A stretch of DNA of 64,000 nt from Paludibacterium purpuratum (GCF_004363805.1 NZ_SNZP01000003.1:186001-250000), one strand, 5' to 3'; counted from the stretch's first letter, positions 36,187 through 45,214 are shown. Notes: generated by a model not told the origin, from the sequence alone. Numbers and translations are program-made.

Positions 36187-36822
36187 ATGAGTGAATACGC
36201 CAATCTGTGGTTGTACTTTTTGCTGGTCTTCGGCGTCATCATCCTGCCCGGCATGGATATGGCGTTTGTCATGAGTAGCAGCATGACGGGAGGGCGACGC
36301 GTCGGGCTGGTCGCGGTAGCCGGCATCGTGGCCGGCGGGATATGCCACATGCTGATTGCGGCCACAGGGCTGAGCGTACTGCTCAAGCTCGTTCCGGCTA
36401 CTTTCCTGATTTTGCTGTTTGCCGGTGCGATCTATATCGCCTGGATTGGTTGGTCCTTACTGCATACCCGCTCGCTGGCCAGTTCGGTGGCGACCAGGGG
36501 CGCGCGTACTGCCCGACAGGGCTTCTTCGGGGCGATGGCGACCTGTCTGCTCAATCCCAAAGCCTACCTGTTCATGCTCGCGATCTTCCCGCAGTTTGTA
36601 CGCGCCGACCGGGGGCCGATCTGGATGCAGGCCAGTGTGCTGAGCTTGATCACCGCGGCTACGCAAGTGGCGGTCTACGGCAGCCTGGCGCTGCTGGCCG
36701 CCCAGGCCATGAAAACGCTGGCGGATAAACCCAAAGCCGGCGCCTATGCGGCACGCGGTGTCGGGCTGATGCTGATTCTGGCATCCGTCGTCACCGTATG
36801 GAGCGGCATTCGATCGCTGTAA
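36187..36822 (+). CDS. LysE/RhtB-family amino-acid exporter
   Basis: 211 residues with about six membrane helices and the family N-terminus (VFGVIILPGMDMAFVM) and GFFGAMATCLLNPKAYLFM motif. Exports amino acids or related metabolites from the cytoplasm; substrate not identifiable. Divergent from the WYL regulator. Confidence 0.9.
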   Translation: MSEYANLWLYFLLVFGVIILPGMDMAFVMSSSMTGGRRVGLVAVAGIVAGGICHMLIAATGLSVLLKLVPATFLILLFAGAIYIAWIGWSLLHTRSLASSVATRGARTARQGFFGAMATCLLNPKAYLFMLAIFPQFVRADRGPIWMQASVLSLITAATQVAVYGSLALLAAQAMKTLADKPKAGAYAARGVGLMLILASVVTVWSGIRSL

Positions 36823-36876
36823 GCGAGCCGCTGACGATCCCTCGCGTCAATGCATCGTCGATCACGAAAACCGGGG

Positions 36877-36935
36877 CGGTTCCCCGCGATCGTGGCGATA
36901 CTGGCAGATCCGTTGCGCTCCAGGTACGCGAGCGT
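36877..36935 (-). pseudogene. Shard of the MarR regulator gene
   Basis: These 59 bases match 38860-38918, inside the MarR-family gene, at 55 positions without gaps and in the same orientation. Translated on the minus strand they give LAYLERNGSASIATIA, the start of the MarR DNA-binding helices. Similarity fades on both sides. The rest of the 36823-37183 gap holds no gene I can support. Confidence 0.8.
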
Positions 36936-37183
36936 TCATTGCCCTGTCCATCTGTCCTGCCCCCATGCCAGATTGTCATGGCCGATTGGGCAGACGAGGA
37001 AAGCGCAAGATCTTTTATTTGCCGCTGTAGTACTAGTGTGTGGTCCTTTTGCGGCGTAATCTGCATCTGCTCACCAAACACCTGGCGCGGCACGCTTCCA
37101 TGAGCAGTTTCACGCATCGCGGGCAGCTTCCTGGCGGCAGAGATATTTCCGGAAATCGACTAGCGAAAACCCATAAGGACTCC

Positions 37184-38329
37184 ATGGAAAACCTGCCCGT
37201 TTCCGCCCCCTGTGTACTGCTGGTTGGCCTCATGCCCGGCTTCGGCGGCATGCACCTGCCCCGGCATCTGGCCCGCGTGGGCTTGCGCGTGGCCTTCCTC
37301 GGCACGAGGGCCTGTATGGCCTCTAGCTCCGGCTTCGTGGAGGAGTTTCTCCCTTGGGAGCCCGAGAACGGCGGCCACTATCAGGTGGCCCCGTTCGCCA
37401 AGGCGGTCCGGCATTGCCGGCCTGTCTGCCTCGTCCCCATCGACGAATGCGCCGCTGAACTACTTCAAATCATGGGTCGGGGAACAACGGGGCAAGAGGC
37501 GGCATTCACCCTTCCCGGAGACATTGCCGAACTGGTCCGCAATTCCCTGGGAAACCCGGATCATTACCCGCTGGCATCAGCCCGACAGCGCGCTTATCAG
37601 ACCAGCCGGACGGCGGACATCCCGGTCCCGGAGCAGGCTGACGTGTCGACCCTGGGAGAGATCATTGACTTCGCGCGTCGCCATCAGTGGCGGATCGTGG
37701 TGAAGAGGGAACGCTCCATGGGGGGGGTAGGGATCCACATCCTCGATAGCGAGGCGGCCACCAGGGAGTTCGTGGCACAGGGCCTCTTCCTGGCTTCTGG
37801 CGGAAAATGGGTTGCCCAGGCCTTCATGCCGGGCCGCCTGGGCATGCATGCGGTGTTCGCCGTCCGAGGGCACGTGCTGGCTGCGGTGAGCGCCATCCAA
37901 TTACTCAGGCGGAGCGAGAATGCGAGCGCGCCGAGCAGCGTGGTCATGCTCTGCGGGCACAAGGCTATGGCCGCCAGCGGTGCCGCGTTCGTCGAGGCCA
38001 CGGGGGCCTCGGGTTTCCACGGCTGGGACTTTCAGGTCGATGAAGGCGGAAACGCCTTTTTGATTGAACACAATCCCCGTCCCATCTCCATCTCCCATCT
38101 GGGCGGGTTGCTGGGCAGTGACCTCATGGCCGCCCTGGCGGCTTCCTGTGGTGTTCGTGTTCCGCCGCCCCCGCATCCGCCGATGGATGAATGCCGGGTG
38201 ACGCTTTTTCCCGACGAGTGGCGGCGGGATGCCGCAAGCCCGTGGCTGCACGGCCAGTTCCATGATGTCCCCTGGGATGATCCCGCCCTGCTGGGGAGAG
38301 TGATGGCGGCAAATTTCAGTTATCGGTGA
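37184..38329 (+). CDS. ATP-grasp family protein
   Basis: 381 residues. The N-terminal third has a nucleotide-binding-like start (LLVGLMPGFGGMHLPRHLAR). The ATP-grasp core shows WRIVVKRERSMGGVGIHI, WVAQAFMPG and the metal site FLIEHNPRPIS. ATP-grasp enzymes ligate a carboxylate to an amine or thiol through an acyl phosphate. No partner biosynthesis genes flank it, so the product is unknown. AAGGA lies before the ATG at 37184; the frame is open further upstream without a ribosome site. Confidence 0.82.
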   Translation: MENLPVSAPCVLLVGLMPGFGGMHLPRHLARVGLRVAFLGTRACMASSSGFVEEFLPWEPENGGHYQVAPFAKAVRHCRPVCLVPIDECAAELLQIMGRGTTGQEAAFTLPGDIAELVRNSLGNPDHYPLASARQRAYQTSRTADIPVPEQADVSTLGEIIDFARRHQWRIVVKRERSMGGVGIHILDSEAATREFVAQGLFLASGGKWVAQAFMPGRLGMHAVFAVRGHVLAAVSAIQLLRRSENASAPSSVVMLCGHKAMAASGAAFVEATGASGFHGWDFQVDEGGNAFLIEHNPRPISISHLGGLLGSDLMAALAASCGVRVPPPPHPPMDECRVTLFPDEWRRDAASPWLHGQFHDVPWDDPALLGRVMAANFSYR

Positions 38330-38374
38330 TCGCCGCCTGCCGGCGCTGCCCCACGGCGAACCCCGGTCTTCCCC

Positions 38375-38521
38375 CGCCCGGTCAAACGCATACACGTCGG
38401 TTTCCAGGATCCGCATGGTGAACCGCTCGATCGCTTCATTGCCGTACAGGAGGCGGCTCGCAGTCTGCTGGCCGCGGTGAGCTACAAGCTGGATGTCCTG
38501 CAGGCGGCCGCACGAGAATAA
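38375..38521 (+). pseudogene. C-terminal gene remnant, possibly arsenate-reductase-like
   Basis: An open stretch, in the same frame as and beyond the ATP-grasp stop, reads RPVKRIHVGFQDPHGEPLDR then FIAVQEAARSLLAAV and ends at TAA (38519). The VGF-DP-G pattern recalls the end of low-molecular-weight phosphatase/arsenate-reductase proteins. No upstream catalytic part exists, so it is a relic. Part of it is repeated at 39614. Confidence 0.4.
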
Positions 38522-38549
38522 AGTAGGCGTCATGTGGCGCGAGCGCGTT

Positions 38550-39047
38550 CTACCGCAACGAAGCTGGGGCGTGCTCGCCGCAGTCCGTCGATACTAGCGT
38601 TCCGCACGTGTCCGAAAGTTTCCGCAACAGCGGGATCGCGGCGCGCAAGCTGGTCATTTCGTCGGTACTCAATGCGTGCAACATGGCGTTCGCCAGCCAA
38701 TGCGATCGTCGAGCGCGCTCCTCTGCGATTTCGGCGCGTCCCAGCGCTGTGAGCGCGATCAGGACGCCTCGTCCGTCCTGTGGGTCAGGATAGCGGGTGA
38801 CCAAGCCGGCTTCTTCGAGTGTCGCGATAACAAGCCGCATGCTCTGATGCTTCACCCCTCGGTTCTCCGCGATCGTCGCGATACTGACAGATCCGTTGCG
38901 CTCCAGGTATGCGAGCGTCTCCCCTTGTGCCGTCGTCGGCGTACCCGCTTGCGAGCGGACGGCACGGACGAATTGCCCAATGGCGCCACGCAGATCTTCT
39001 GCCAAAGCGGCCGCATCGCTGGTTGTATCGTATGTTTGCTTGGTCAA
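38550..39047 (-). CDS. MarR-family transcriptional regulator
   Basis: 165 residues. Winged-helix region GSVSIATIAENRGVKHQSMR with wing DPQDGRGVLIALT and the ERARRSHWLANAML dimer helix. It starts at TTG 39 bases after the SnoaL-like gene, so they are probably one operon. The 23-base palindrome before that operon is its likely operator. A shard of this gene lies at 36.9 kb. Confidence 0.88.
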   Translation of the reverse strand: MTKQTYDTTSDAAALAEDLRGAIGQFVRAVRSQAGTPTTAQGETLAYLERNGSVSIATIAENRGVKHQSMRLVIATLEEAGLVTRYPDPQDGRGVLIALTALGRAEIAEERARRSHWLANAMLHALSTDEMTSLRAAIPLLRKLSDTCGTLVSTDCGEHAPASLR

Positions 39048-39086
39048 CTTAGGCCTCTTCTTCTTTCGTAAGCTTCCGCTCCGCCT

Positions 39087-39515
39087 TTATTTCTCTGGCA
39101 TCTGGCCAGCACGCAACTGCGCCAGGACGGATGGCAGCGTGTTGATCCCCCAATGTTCGATATAGCGCCCATCGCGAATGCGGACGATGTCGATCACCTC
39201 GATCGTCACAGGCAAGCCGGTCGCCGCGATACCCAACAGCGAGCCGGTGTGTTTGCCGGTCACGCGCTTCCGGGTGGTGACTTTGTCGCCATCGCACAAT
39301 TGTTCATGGATTTGGACGGAGAGGCCGCCAAGCGCCGGTCTCAGGACATGCTCAAAGGTATGCCAGAGGCTCTCCGCATCATTGGGCGTGCCGGGCGCCG
39401 CCGAATGGTTGACGAAATCGGCATCGACCAGCGCGTCAAACGCGCTTCTGCTCCCTTGCTCTATCACTTCCCGGTTGAAGCGCCGGACAATTTCCTTGTT
39501 ACTTTCCACGCCCAT
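39087..39515 (-). CDS. SnoaL-like ester-cyclase/ketosteroid-isomerase-fold protein
   Basis: 142 residues of the SnoaL-like NTF2 fold (NKEIVRRFNREVIEQG, FVNHSAAPG, GRYIEHWGINTLP). Family enzymes catalyse cyclisation or isomerisation of polyketides or serve as binding proteins; stand-alone copies are mostly unassigned. GGAGGAG is 7 bases before the ATG; a longer frame to 39551 lacks support. Co-transcribed with the MarR gene. Confidence 0.82.
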   Translation of the reverse strand: MGVESNKEIVRRFNREVIEQGSRSAFDALVDADFVNHSAAPGTPNDAESLWHTFEHVLRPALGGLSVQIHEQLCDGDKVTTRKRVTGKHTGSLLGIAATGLPVTIEVIDIVRIRDGRYIEHWGINTLPSVLAQLRAGQMPEK

Positions 39516-39565
39516 ATCACTCTCCTCCAGAATCATCGATCGTCTCAACAAGCCGTTTAGATGAT

Positions 39566-39588
39566 TTTATACAGTTAAACTGTATAAA
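39566..39588. promoter_or_regulatory. Perfect 23-base palindrome, probable MarR operator
   Basis: Arms TTTATACAGTT and AACTGTATAAA flank a single base, 51 bases before the SnoaL-MarR operon start. Placement and symmetry fit autoregulation by the MarR protein. Confidence 0.75.
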
Positions 39589-39613
39589 TGCAATGGGTAT
39601 TCCGCTTCAACCC

Positions 39614-39647
39614 GGAGGCGGCACGTAGTCTGCTGGCCGCGGTGGGC
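39614..39647 (+). repeat. 34-base direct repeat of 38449-38482
   Basis: Matches the remnant at 38449-38482 at 31 of 34 positions (three substitutions) and encodes the same EAARSLLAAV stretch in one frame. It is the third gene shard in this 5-kb mosaic. Confidence 0.7.
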
Positions 39648-39806
39648 GTTCTATCGGTTCCGGGTGGGACCGGGCCGGTTCCCGCAAGCGACGCGTCGAA
39701 ATCAGTGGCGGTGCCGCTTTTAAGCAGGAAAGTCTCTGCGGTACTTGGGGTGACTTCGCCATCCGGACCTGTTTCCCAGCAGAATCATGTTGCAAATCCA
39801 CTAAAT

Positions 39807-39825
39807 GTTATTGATAATCATTCTC
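39807..39825. promoter_or_regulatory. Fur box upstream of the NRAMP-like gene
   Basis: 16 of 19 positions match the classical Fur consensus, with core GATAATCATTCTC, ending 25 bases before the transporter start. It suggests repression by iron (or manganese) sufficiency. Confidence 0.75.
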
Positions 39826-39850
39826 AATAAAGCCTTTGTGAGAATGATGT

Positions 39851-41092
39851 ATGGACGCGATTGCTCTGGCACCTCCTTCCCGATTGAAAAGGGCTTTGGC
39901 CATTTTCGGCCCTGGCCTGGTGGTCATGCTGGCCGATACGGATGCCGGTAGCATCATCACGGCCGCCCAGAGTGGGGCCCAGTGGGGCTACAAGTTATTG
40001 CTACTGCAGATTTTGCTGATTCCCGTACTGTATATCGTGCAGGAGCTCACGGTGCGGTTGGGCACGGTGACCGGTAAGGGGCACGGCGATCTGATCAAAC
40101 ACCATTTCGGACGTCGATGGGGCTGGCTGTCGGTGGGCACGCTGCTGGCGGCCTGCCTGGGGGCGCTTCTGACGGAGATGAGCGGTCTGGTCGGTGTCGG
40201 GCAAATGTATGGTATTCCCGCCTGGCAAATGCTGAGTGCGGCCGTGGCCGGCTTGTCGCTGATGGCCTATACCGGCTCGTATCGATCGGTGGAACGGATC
40301 GCCATTGCTTTAGGCGCTTTCGAACTGGTGTTTGTGGTCGTGGCCTGCAAGGCGCGGCCTGAAGGCGCCGCGATGCTGGCCGGGTTGTCCAGCATGCCGC
40401 TGGGCAATCATGACTATCTTTTCCTGGTCGCCGCGAACATTGGTGCGGTCATCATGCCGTGGATGGTGTTTTATCAGCAGTCTGCGGTGGTAGAGAAAGG
40501 CCTGAGGGTGCACCATTTGCGTGCGGCGCGCTGGGACACGGCCATTGGCGCGGTGGTCACCCAGGTGATCATGGCCATGGTTTTGATTGTGACGGCAGCC
40601 ACCTTGGCAAGTCGCGGACACAGCCACGCCGAATTGAATACCGTGCAGCAGATTGCCGACGCGATTACGCCGTTCCTGGGCGAACAGACAGGTAAGTTGC
40701 TGTTTGGCATGGGGATGATTGGTGCCTCACTGGTGGCGGCGATCGTTGTAACGTTGACGGCAGCACGAGCGCTGGGCGAGCTCATGGGGTATCGCCACAC
40801 GTTGGAACACTCGCCGCGTCAAGCGCCTTGGTTCTATGCCACGTATACGCTGTCTCTGCTGCTGGCCGCGCTGTTTGTCGGCTCGGGGGCAAGTATGATC
40901 ACCATCGGTGTTGGTGTTCAGGTGATGAATGCGTTGCTACTGCCGATCGTACTGGGTTTTCTCTATCTGTTGGCGCGGCGCCTGCCCAGCCCTTATCGAC
41001 TTAAGGGCGCCTATGCCTGGGTGGCGGCCTCAATCATCGGCGTGACCGTTTGCCTTGGCGTGTATTCGGGGATTGCCGGTCTCTTCGCCTGA
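39851..41092 (+). CDS. NRAMP-family metal transporter with atypical metal-site motif
   Basis: 413 residues, 11 or so membrane helices. The first helix reads GPGLVVMLADTDAG (29-33 DTDAG) where typical MntH has DPGN, and helix 6 has MPW (202-204) where MntH has MPH. This matches NRAMP-related subgroups whose substrates differ from the classic Mn2+/Fe2+ pattern. The Fur box just upstream nevertheless argues for a transition-metal link. Substrate remains open. Confidence 0.85.
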   Translation: MDAIALAPPSRLKRALAIFGPGLVVMLADTDAGSIITAAQSGAQWGYKLLLLQILLIPVLYIVQELTVRLGTVTGKGHGDLIKHHFGRRWGWLSVGTLLAACLGALLTEMSGLVGVGQMYGIPAWQMLSAAVAGLSLMAYTGSYRSVERIAIALGAFELVFVVVACKARPEGAAMLAGLSSMPLGNHDYLFLVAANIGAVIMPWMVFYQQSAVVEKGLRVHHLRAARWDTAIGAVVTQVIMAMVLIVTAATLASRGHSHAELNTVQQIADAITPFLGEQTGKLLFGMGMIGASLVAAIVVTLTAARALGELMGYRHTLEHSPRQAPWFYATYTLSLLLAALFVGSGASMITIGVGVQVMNALLLPIVLGFLYLLARRLPSPYRLKGAYAWVAASIIGVTVCLGVYSGIAGLFA

Positions 41093-41156
41093 TCGATCGC
41101 CTTGTCCCTGGACGTGGGCTTGATGACGGATGGAGGCAACAACCCGGTTTCCTTAA

Positions 41157-41792
41157 CTAGGTTGCATTCACCTCGCGGTTGTCCGATAGCGGGACAAAAT
41201 TCATGGTTTTGCCATCGAGCGCTTCAATGACGCCATCTTCAATGTTGTAAACCCAACCATGCAGATTGAGTCGGCGTTGAGCAATGGCAAGGGCAACGGA
41301 CGGGTGGGTTCTGATGTTCGCGAGTTGGGCTATCACATTTTCCCGAACCAGCGCATCGGCTTTCTCCTGTTGGGTGGCATATTCTCTAGCGGAAACGATC
41401 GCCTTAGCGGAGTCGGCATAGCGTAACCAGTGAGCGACCGCCGGAAGATGGTCGAGACACTGGCAACTGGAGATGGCCGCCATCGCCCCGCAATTCGAAT
41501 GACCGCAAATGACGATGTCGGTTATTTTTAGAACGGATACCGCATATTCGACCGTCGCCGAGACGCCGCCAGGCTCGGGGCCGTAGGATGGCACGATATT
41601 TCCCGCATTGCGGATGACAAAAAGATCGCCAGGTTCTTGCTGGGTTAACAGTTCCGGTACGACCCGGCTGTCGGAGCACGTCACAAAGAGTGCTTTGGGG
41701 CTCTGCTGTTCCGCCAGTTCTTTAAATAGCGCTGTTCTAGTCGGATAGACCTCTTTTTGGAATTTCAAAAAACCTTCAATCACTTTTTGCAC
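41157..41792 (-). CDS. Beta-class carbonic anhydrase
   Basis: 211 residues. Zinc ligands and catalytic dyad lie in [10 protein letters not shown] and [10 protein letters not shown]. It interconverts CO2 and bicarbonate in the cytoplasm. The GTG at 41792 is preferred because GGAGG lies 8 bases ahead; a TTG five codons upstream would place the ribosome site inside the gene. A carbonic anhydrase beside a metal transporter may be chance. Confidence 0.9.
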   Translation of the reverse strand: MQKVIEGFLKFQKEVYPTRTALFKELAEQQSPKALFVTCSDSRVVPELLTQQEPGDLFVIRNAGNIVPSYGPEPGGVSATVEYAVSVLKITDIVICGHSNCGAMAAISSCQCLDHLPAVAHWLRYADSAKAIVSAREYATQQEKADALVRENVIAQLANIRTHPSVALAIAQRRLNLHGWVYNIEDGVIEALDGKTMNFVPLSDNREVNAT

Positions 41793-42234
41793 TAGCAAAA
41801 CCTCCAAATGAGCCGCCCCGGCATCGGTAGATGGCTATCTTGCCACCGGATCGGGGGACTTACAAAAACCGGGGCAGTCCGCACGGCCCGAAAGGAACTG
41901 GCTGGTGTCGTGGCTGCCGGCAGAGCATGGGATCCCCGTGCTCTGTGGCCTGGGAAGCTTTATGGTTCCGATCACAAAATTGTGTCCCGGGGAGCATAAC
42001 TCTGCCGCCCTCTGGAAGCATATCGTTGTTGTTTTCTCGGCATTTCCCTGCCCCCGTGCGCGTGCTACCGCTCGTAGCTGGAAGGATAACTTGGCCGAAT
42101 GCACCGTTTAGTAACCATAAAATTGCCTGGAGGCAAAAGCCGATGGATTATGGACCGAGCCGCCGCTTTTACCGCCGCTGATTCCAAAGCACGACATGCT
42201 GTCGATGCCTCGCCATTAGCCGGCTGGCTACAGG
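41793..42234. other. Intergenic stretch without gene
   Basis: No gene is supported. Short words such as TGGAAGCATATC and GGAAGGATAA followed by CCGAATGC recur here (42014, 42080 region) and at 34165-34208, suggesting decayed shared DNA. Confidence 0.45.
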
Positions 42235-43383
42235 TCAGCGACTGAGCAGTTCGACGTACGCCTGGTAGCTGTAGTTGCGGTTCTTTTTTTGCCCTGTCAT
42301 TTCCGTTACGATACCCAAATCTTCGAGCGCCTTCACCGCAGCCGTAGCAGTAGGAAAGCTGGTATCCAATTGCTGTCGCACTCGTTCGATCGTGAAGCGT
42401 GGCATCATCGGCAGCATCTCGAATAGCCGATAGCTTGCAGGGCCAGCCTTGGTCGACTGCAGCAGCCGTCTGCGGTCGGCCGCGATGAGACTGGCGACTT
42501 CAATGATGTTTTTCTCCGCATACCCGGCGGCGGTAGTTACCCCCTCCAGAAAGAAAGATACCCAGGATTCCCAATCTCCATCGGTACGAATGGCCGACAA
42601 GCGACGGTAGTACTCCGTCTGGTGCTGCTTCAGGTAGCCACTGAGGTACATCAACGGCTCCGACAGTAATCCCCAATGCTCGAATAATGCCGCGATCAGC
42701 AGACGACCGATGCGACCGTTGCCGTCAAGGAAGGGGTGGATGGTTTCAAACTGAGCGTGGACAAGCGCCACTTTAATCAGGAGTGGCAAATCTTTCGTTT
42801 CATCGTGAATGAACCGTTCCATGTCTGCCAGCAAGTCGGATACGCACTCCGGCGGAGGTGGTACAAATACTGCATTGCCGGGCCTGGTTCCTCCGATCCA
42901 GTTTTGCGACCGACGCAATTCGCCCGGCTGTTTTGTGGCGCCTCGCGCACCATTGAGCAATTGCCGATGAGCATCGCACAGCAGTCGCACACTGATGGGC
43001 AGCCCATTGGGGATGCGAAATTGTTCCTGAACCCAGCGGAAAGCCTGCAGGTAGTTGGTGATCTCCTCCACGTCGTCGGTGTTGCTCACCTTGAAACCAG
43101 CCTCTTCATCGAACAAGTCGGTCAGCGTGGCCTGTGTGCCCTCGATCTGGGAAGTAAGCAAGGCTTCCTTGCGGATGGCGCTGTAAAGCAGCCAGTCCAC
43201 TGACGGCACCAATCCCGATACCCCTTCCAGGCGCGCCAGCGCCAGTTCTGCCTGGCGATTGAGGTCAATGAACGCCGTGGGGGATAATGCAGGATCCGTC
43301 GGTGGCAACGGGTGGGGCACGAATGCGTGTACCGTTTCACCCAGAGTCGTCGAAATCGCGTAGCTACCAGAGGTGCGAGGCAT
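42235..43383 (-). CDS. Fic-domain AMPylase with N-terminal inhibitory motif and C-terminal winged helix
   Basis: 382 residues. An inhibitory motif SQIEG near residue 77 marks class II Fic (self-inhibited). The Fic core HPFLDGNGRIGR is intact near residue 216, with a Fic_N region ahead. The C-terminal 70 residues resemble a winged helix (FTIERVRQQLDTSFPTATAA). Fic enzymes transfer AMP to target protein hydroxyls. It stands alone with its own palindromic upstream region next to a tRNA gene. Confidence 0.9.
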   Translation of the reverse strand: MPRTSGSYAISTTLGETVHAFVPHPLPPTDPALSPTAFIDLNRQAELALARLEGVSGLVPSVDWLLYSAIRKEALLTSQIEGTQATLTDLFDEEAGFKVSNTDDVEEITNYLQAFRWVQEQFRIPNGLPISVRLLCDAHRQLLNGARGATKQPGELRRSQNWIGGTRPGNAVFVPPPPECVSDLLADMERFIHDETKDLPLLIKVALVHAQFETIHPFLDGNGRIGRLLIAALFEHWGLLSEPLMYLSGYLKQHQTEYYRRLSAIRTDGDWESWVSFFLEGVTTAAGYAEKNIIEVASLIAADRRRLLQSTKAGPASYRLFEMLPMMPRFTIERVRQQLDTSFPTATAAVKALEDLGIVTEMTGQKKNRNYSYQAYVELLSR

Positions 43384-43407
43384 TTAAAGTACTCTTTAGT
43401 ACATTGA

Positions 43408-43437
43408 AATCAAATTAAACCATCCTTTAATTTGATT
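43408..43437. promoter_or_regulatory. 12-base inverted repeat upstream of fic
   Basis: AATCAAATTAAA (43408-43419) and TTTAATTTGATT (43426-43437) form a perfect repeat around a 6-base spacer, about 25 bases before the fic start. It could be an operator bound by the Fic protein's own winged helix, or a hairpin. Confidence 0.55.
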
Positions 43438-43565
43438 CGCAACAATGAACGAAAGCTTTCATATCACCGTAAAGTCAGTGCATCAGGACAGGGCCGCAAA
43501 GGCGTTGGTGCCAGAGGTACTTTAATCGCGGATGACAACAACGAAGGAAAAATAAAAAAGGGGGA

Positions 43566-43641
43566 TGGTGGACCGAAGGAGGATCGAACTCCCGACCTCT
43601 GCATTGCGAACGCAGCGCTCTCCCAGCTGAGCTATCGGCCC
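43566..43641 (-). tRNA. tRNA-Ala(CGC)
   Basis: 76-base cloverleaf on the minus strand: acceptor GGGCCGA/TCGGTCC (with one G-T pair), D stem GCTC/GAGC, anticodon loop TTCGCAA giving CGC, T loop TTCGATC, encoded CCA end. Confidence 0.93.
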
Positions 43642-43835
43642 CCGAAGAATGCCGTAAATTCTAGAGATCCCCGTCGCGGCTGACAAGCCCCCGTCCGGCT
43701 TTCCCGTTGCAGCTCCGTCCGGCTGTTGCGCTGCAGCAGAAATTTCTTGATATACCGCAATGTCGCTTGCATTTCTTGTCAGCTTGCGGCAAGAATCGAA
43801 GCTCGACATTCAACATAAATTCAAAGACAAAGAGC

Positions 43836-45065
43836 ATGGCACTAATCGTACAAAAGTACGGGGGCACGTCTGTCGGCACCACGGAAAGAATCAAGAACGT
43901 GGCGCGGCGTGTGGCCCGTTGGAAGGCGCAGGGGCATGACCTGGTGATCGTTGTGTCGGCGATGAGTGGAGAAACCAACCGTCTGATCGCTCTGGCGAAC
44001 GATATTCAAGCCAATCCGGATCCGCGCGAACTGGATGTGGTGGTTTCCACCGGCGAGCAGGTCACCATTGGTCTGTTGTCGATGGCGCTGCAGGAAATCG
44101 GTGTACCGGCCCACAGCTATTGCGGCTGGCAGGTGCGGGTCACCACCGACAGCGCGCATGGCAAGGCACGCATTCAATCGATCGACGAAGAGGAAATCCG
44201 CGCCGATCTGTCCGCCGGCAAAGTGGTGATCGTGGCGGGTTTTCAGGGTGTGGACGAGTTGGGCCACATCACGACGCTGGGCCGCGGCGGTTCGGATACT
44301 TCGGCCGTGGCATTGGCCGCGGCGCTGGGCGCCGAGGAATGCCAGATCTACACCGATGTCGACGGGGTCTATACCACCGACCCGCGCGTGGTGCCGGAGG
44401 CGCGCCGCCTCAAGACCATCACCTTCGAGGAGATGATCGAGATGGCGAGTCTGGGCTCCAAGGTGCTGCAGATTCGTTCGGTCGAATTCGCCGGCAAGTA
44501 CCGGGTTCGCTTGCGCGTGTTGTCCAGTTTCGAAGAGGACGAAGGGGAAGGCACGCTGATTACGTTTGAGGAAGATGAGAATATGGAAAAGGCAGTTGTG
44601 GCAGGCATCGCATTTGACCGCAATGAAGCGCGCATCAACGTCAAAGGGGTGCCGGACAAGCCGGGCATTGCCTATCAGATCCTCGGGCCGATCGCCGATG
44701 CCAATATCGAAGTCGACATGATCATCCAGAATGTCGGCGAAAACGGCACTACGGATTTTTCCTTCACCGTGCCGCGCGGCGAATTTCAGCGTTCGCTGAC
44801 CATTCTGCGCGATGTGCAGGCGCATATCGGCGCCGCCAAGATTGATGCCAATGACAAGGTGGCCAAACTGTCGATCGTCGGCGTGGGCATGCGGTCGCAT
44901 TGCGGCGTGGCGTCGACCATGTTCCGCACCCTGGCGGAGGAGGGCATCAACATCCAGATGATCTCCACTTCGGAAATCAAGGTGTCGGTGCTGGTGGACG
45001 AAAAATATCTGGAATTGGCCGTTCGCGTGTTGCATAAGGCTTTTTCCCTGGATCAGGAAGATTAA
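43836..45065 (+). CDS. lysC: Aspartate kinase
   Basis: 409 residues. N-terminal KYGGTS kinase motif, GRGGSDTSAVALA nucleotide site, then two ACT domains (from about 265) that bind the feedback amino acids. It makes aspartyl phosphate for lysine, threonine and methionine. Length and layout match the single lysC of betaproteobacteria. The ATG at 43836 begins at the conserved N-terminus; a longer frame has no ribosome site. Confidence 0.96.
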   Translation: MALIVQKYGGTSVGTTERIKNVARRVARWKAQGHDLVIVVSAMSGETNRLIALANDIQANPDPRELDVVVSTGEQVTIGLLSMALQEIGVPAHSYCGWQVRVTTDSAHGKARIQSIDEEEIRADLSAGKVVIVAGFQGVDELGHITTLGRGGSDTSAVALAAALGAEECQIYTDVDGVYTTDPRVVPEARRLKTITFEEMIEMASLGSKVLQIRSVEFAGKYRVRLRVLSSFEEDEGEGTLITFEEDENMEKAVVAGIAFDRNEARINVKGVPDKPGIAYQILGPIADANIEVDMIIQNVGENGTTDFSFTVPRGEFQRSLTILRDVQAHIGAAKIDANDKVAKLSIVGVGMRSHCGVASTMFRTLAEEGINIQMISTSEIKVSVLVDEKYLELAVRVLHKAFSLDQED

Positions 45066-45121
45066 TTCCTGCGAAGCTTGACAGAGGTGGCGGGTTTCCT
45101 TAATATCGCAAACCTCTGAAC

Positions 45122-45214
45122 GGAGAAATGGCCGAGTGGTCGAAGGCACACCCCTGCTAAGGGTGCATACGGGCAAAACCTGTATCGAGGGTTCGAATCC
45201 CTCTTTCTCCGCCA
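45122..45214 (+). tRNA. tRNA-Ser(GCT)
   Basis: 93 bases with acceptor GGAGAAA/TTTCTCC, long variable arm typical of serine tRNAs, anticodon loop CTGCTAA (GCT), T loop TTCGAAT and encoded CCA. First of three clustered tRNAs after lysC. Confidence 0.95.

Noticed and set aside
41831-42181. 116-codon plus-strand frame between carbonic anhydrase and fic
   Set aside because: No ribosome site and low-complexity composition; treated as non-coding.
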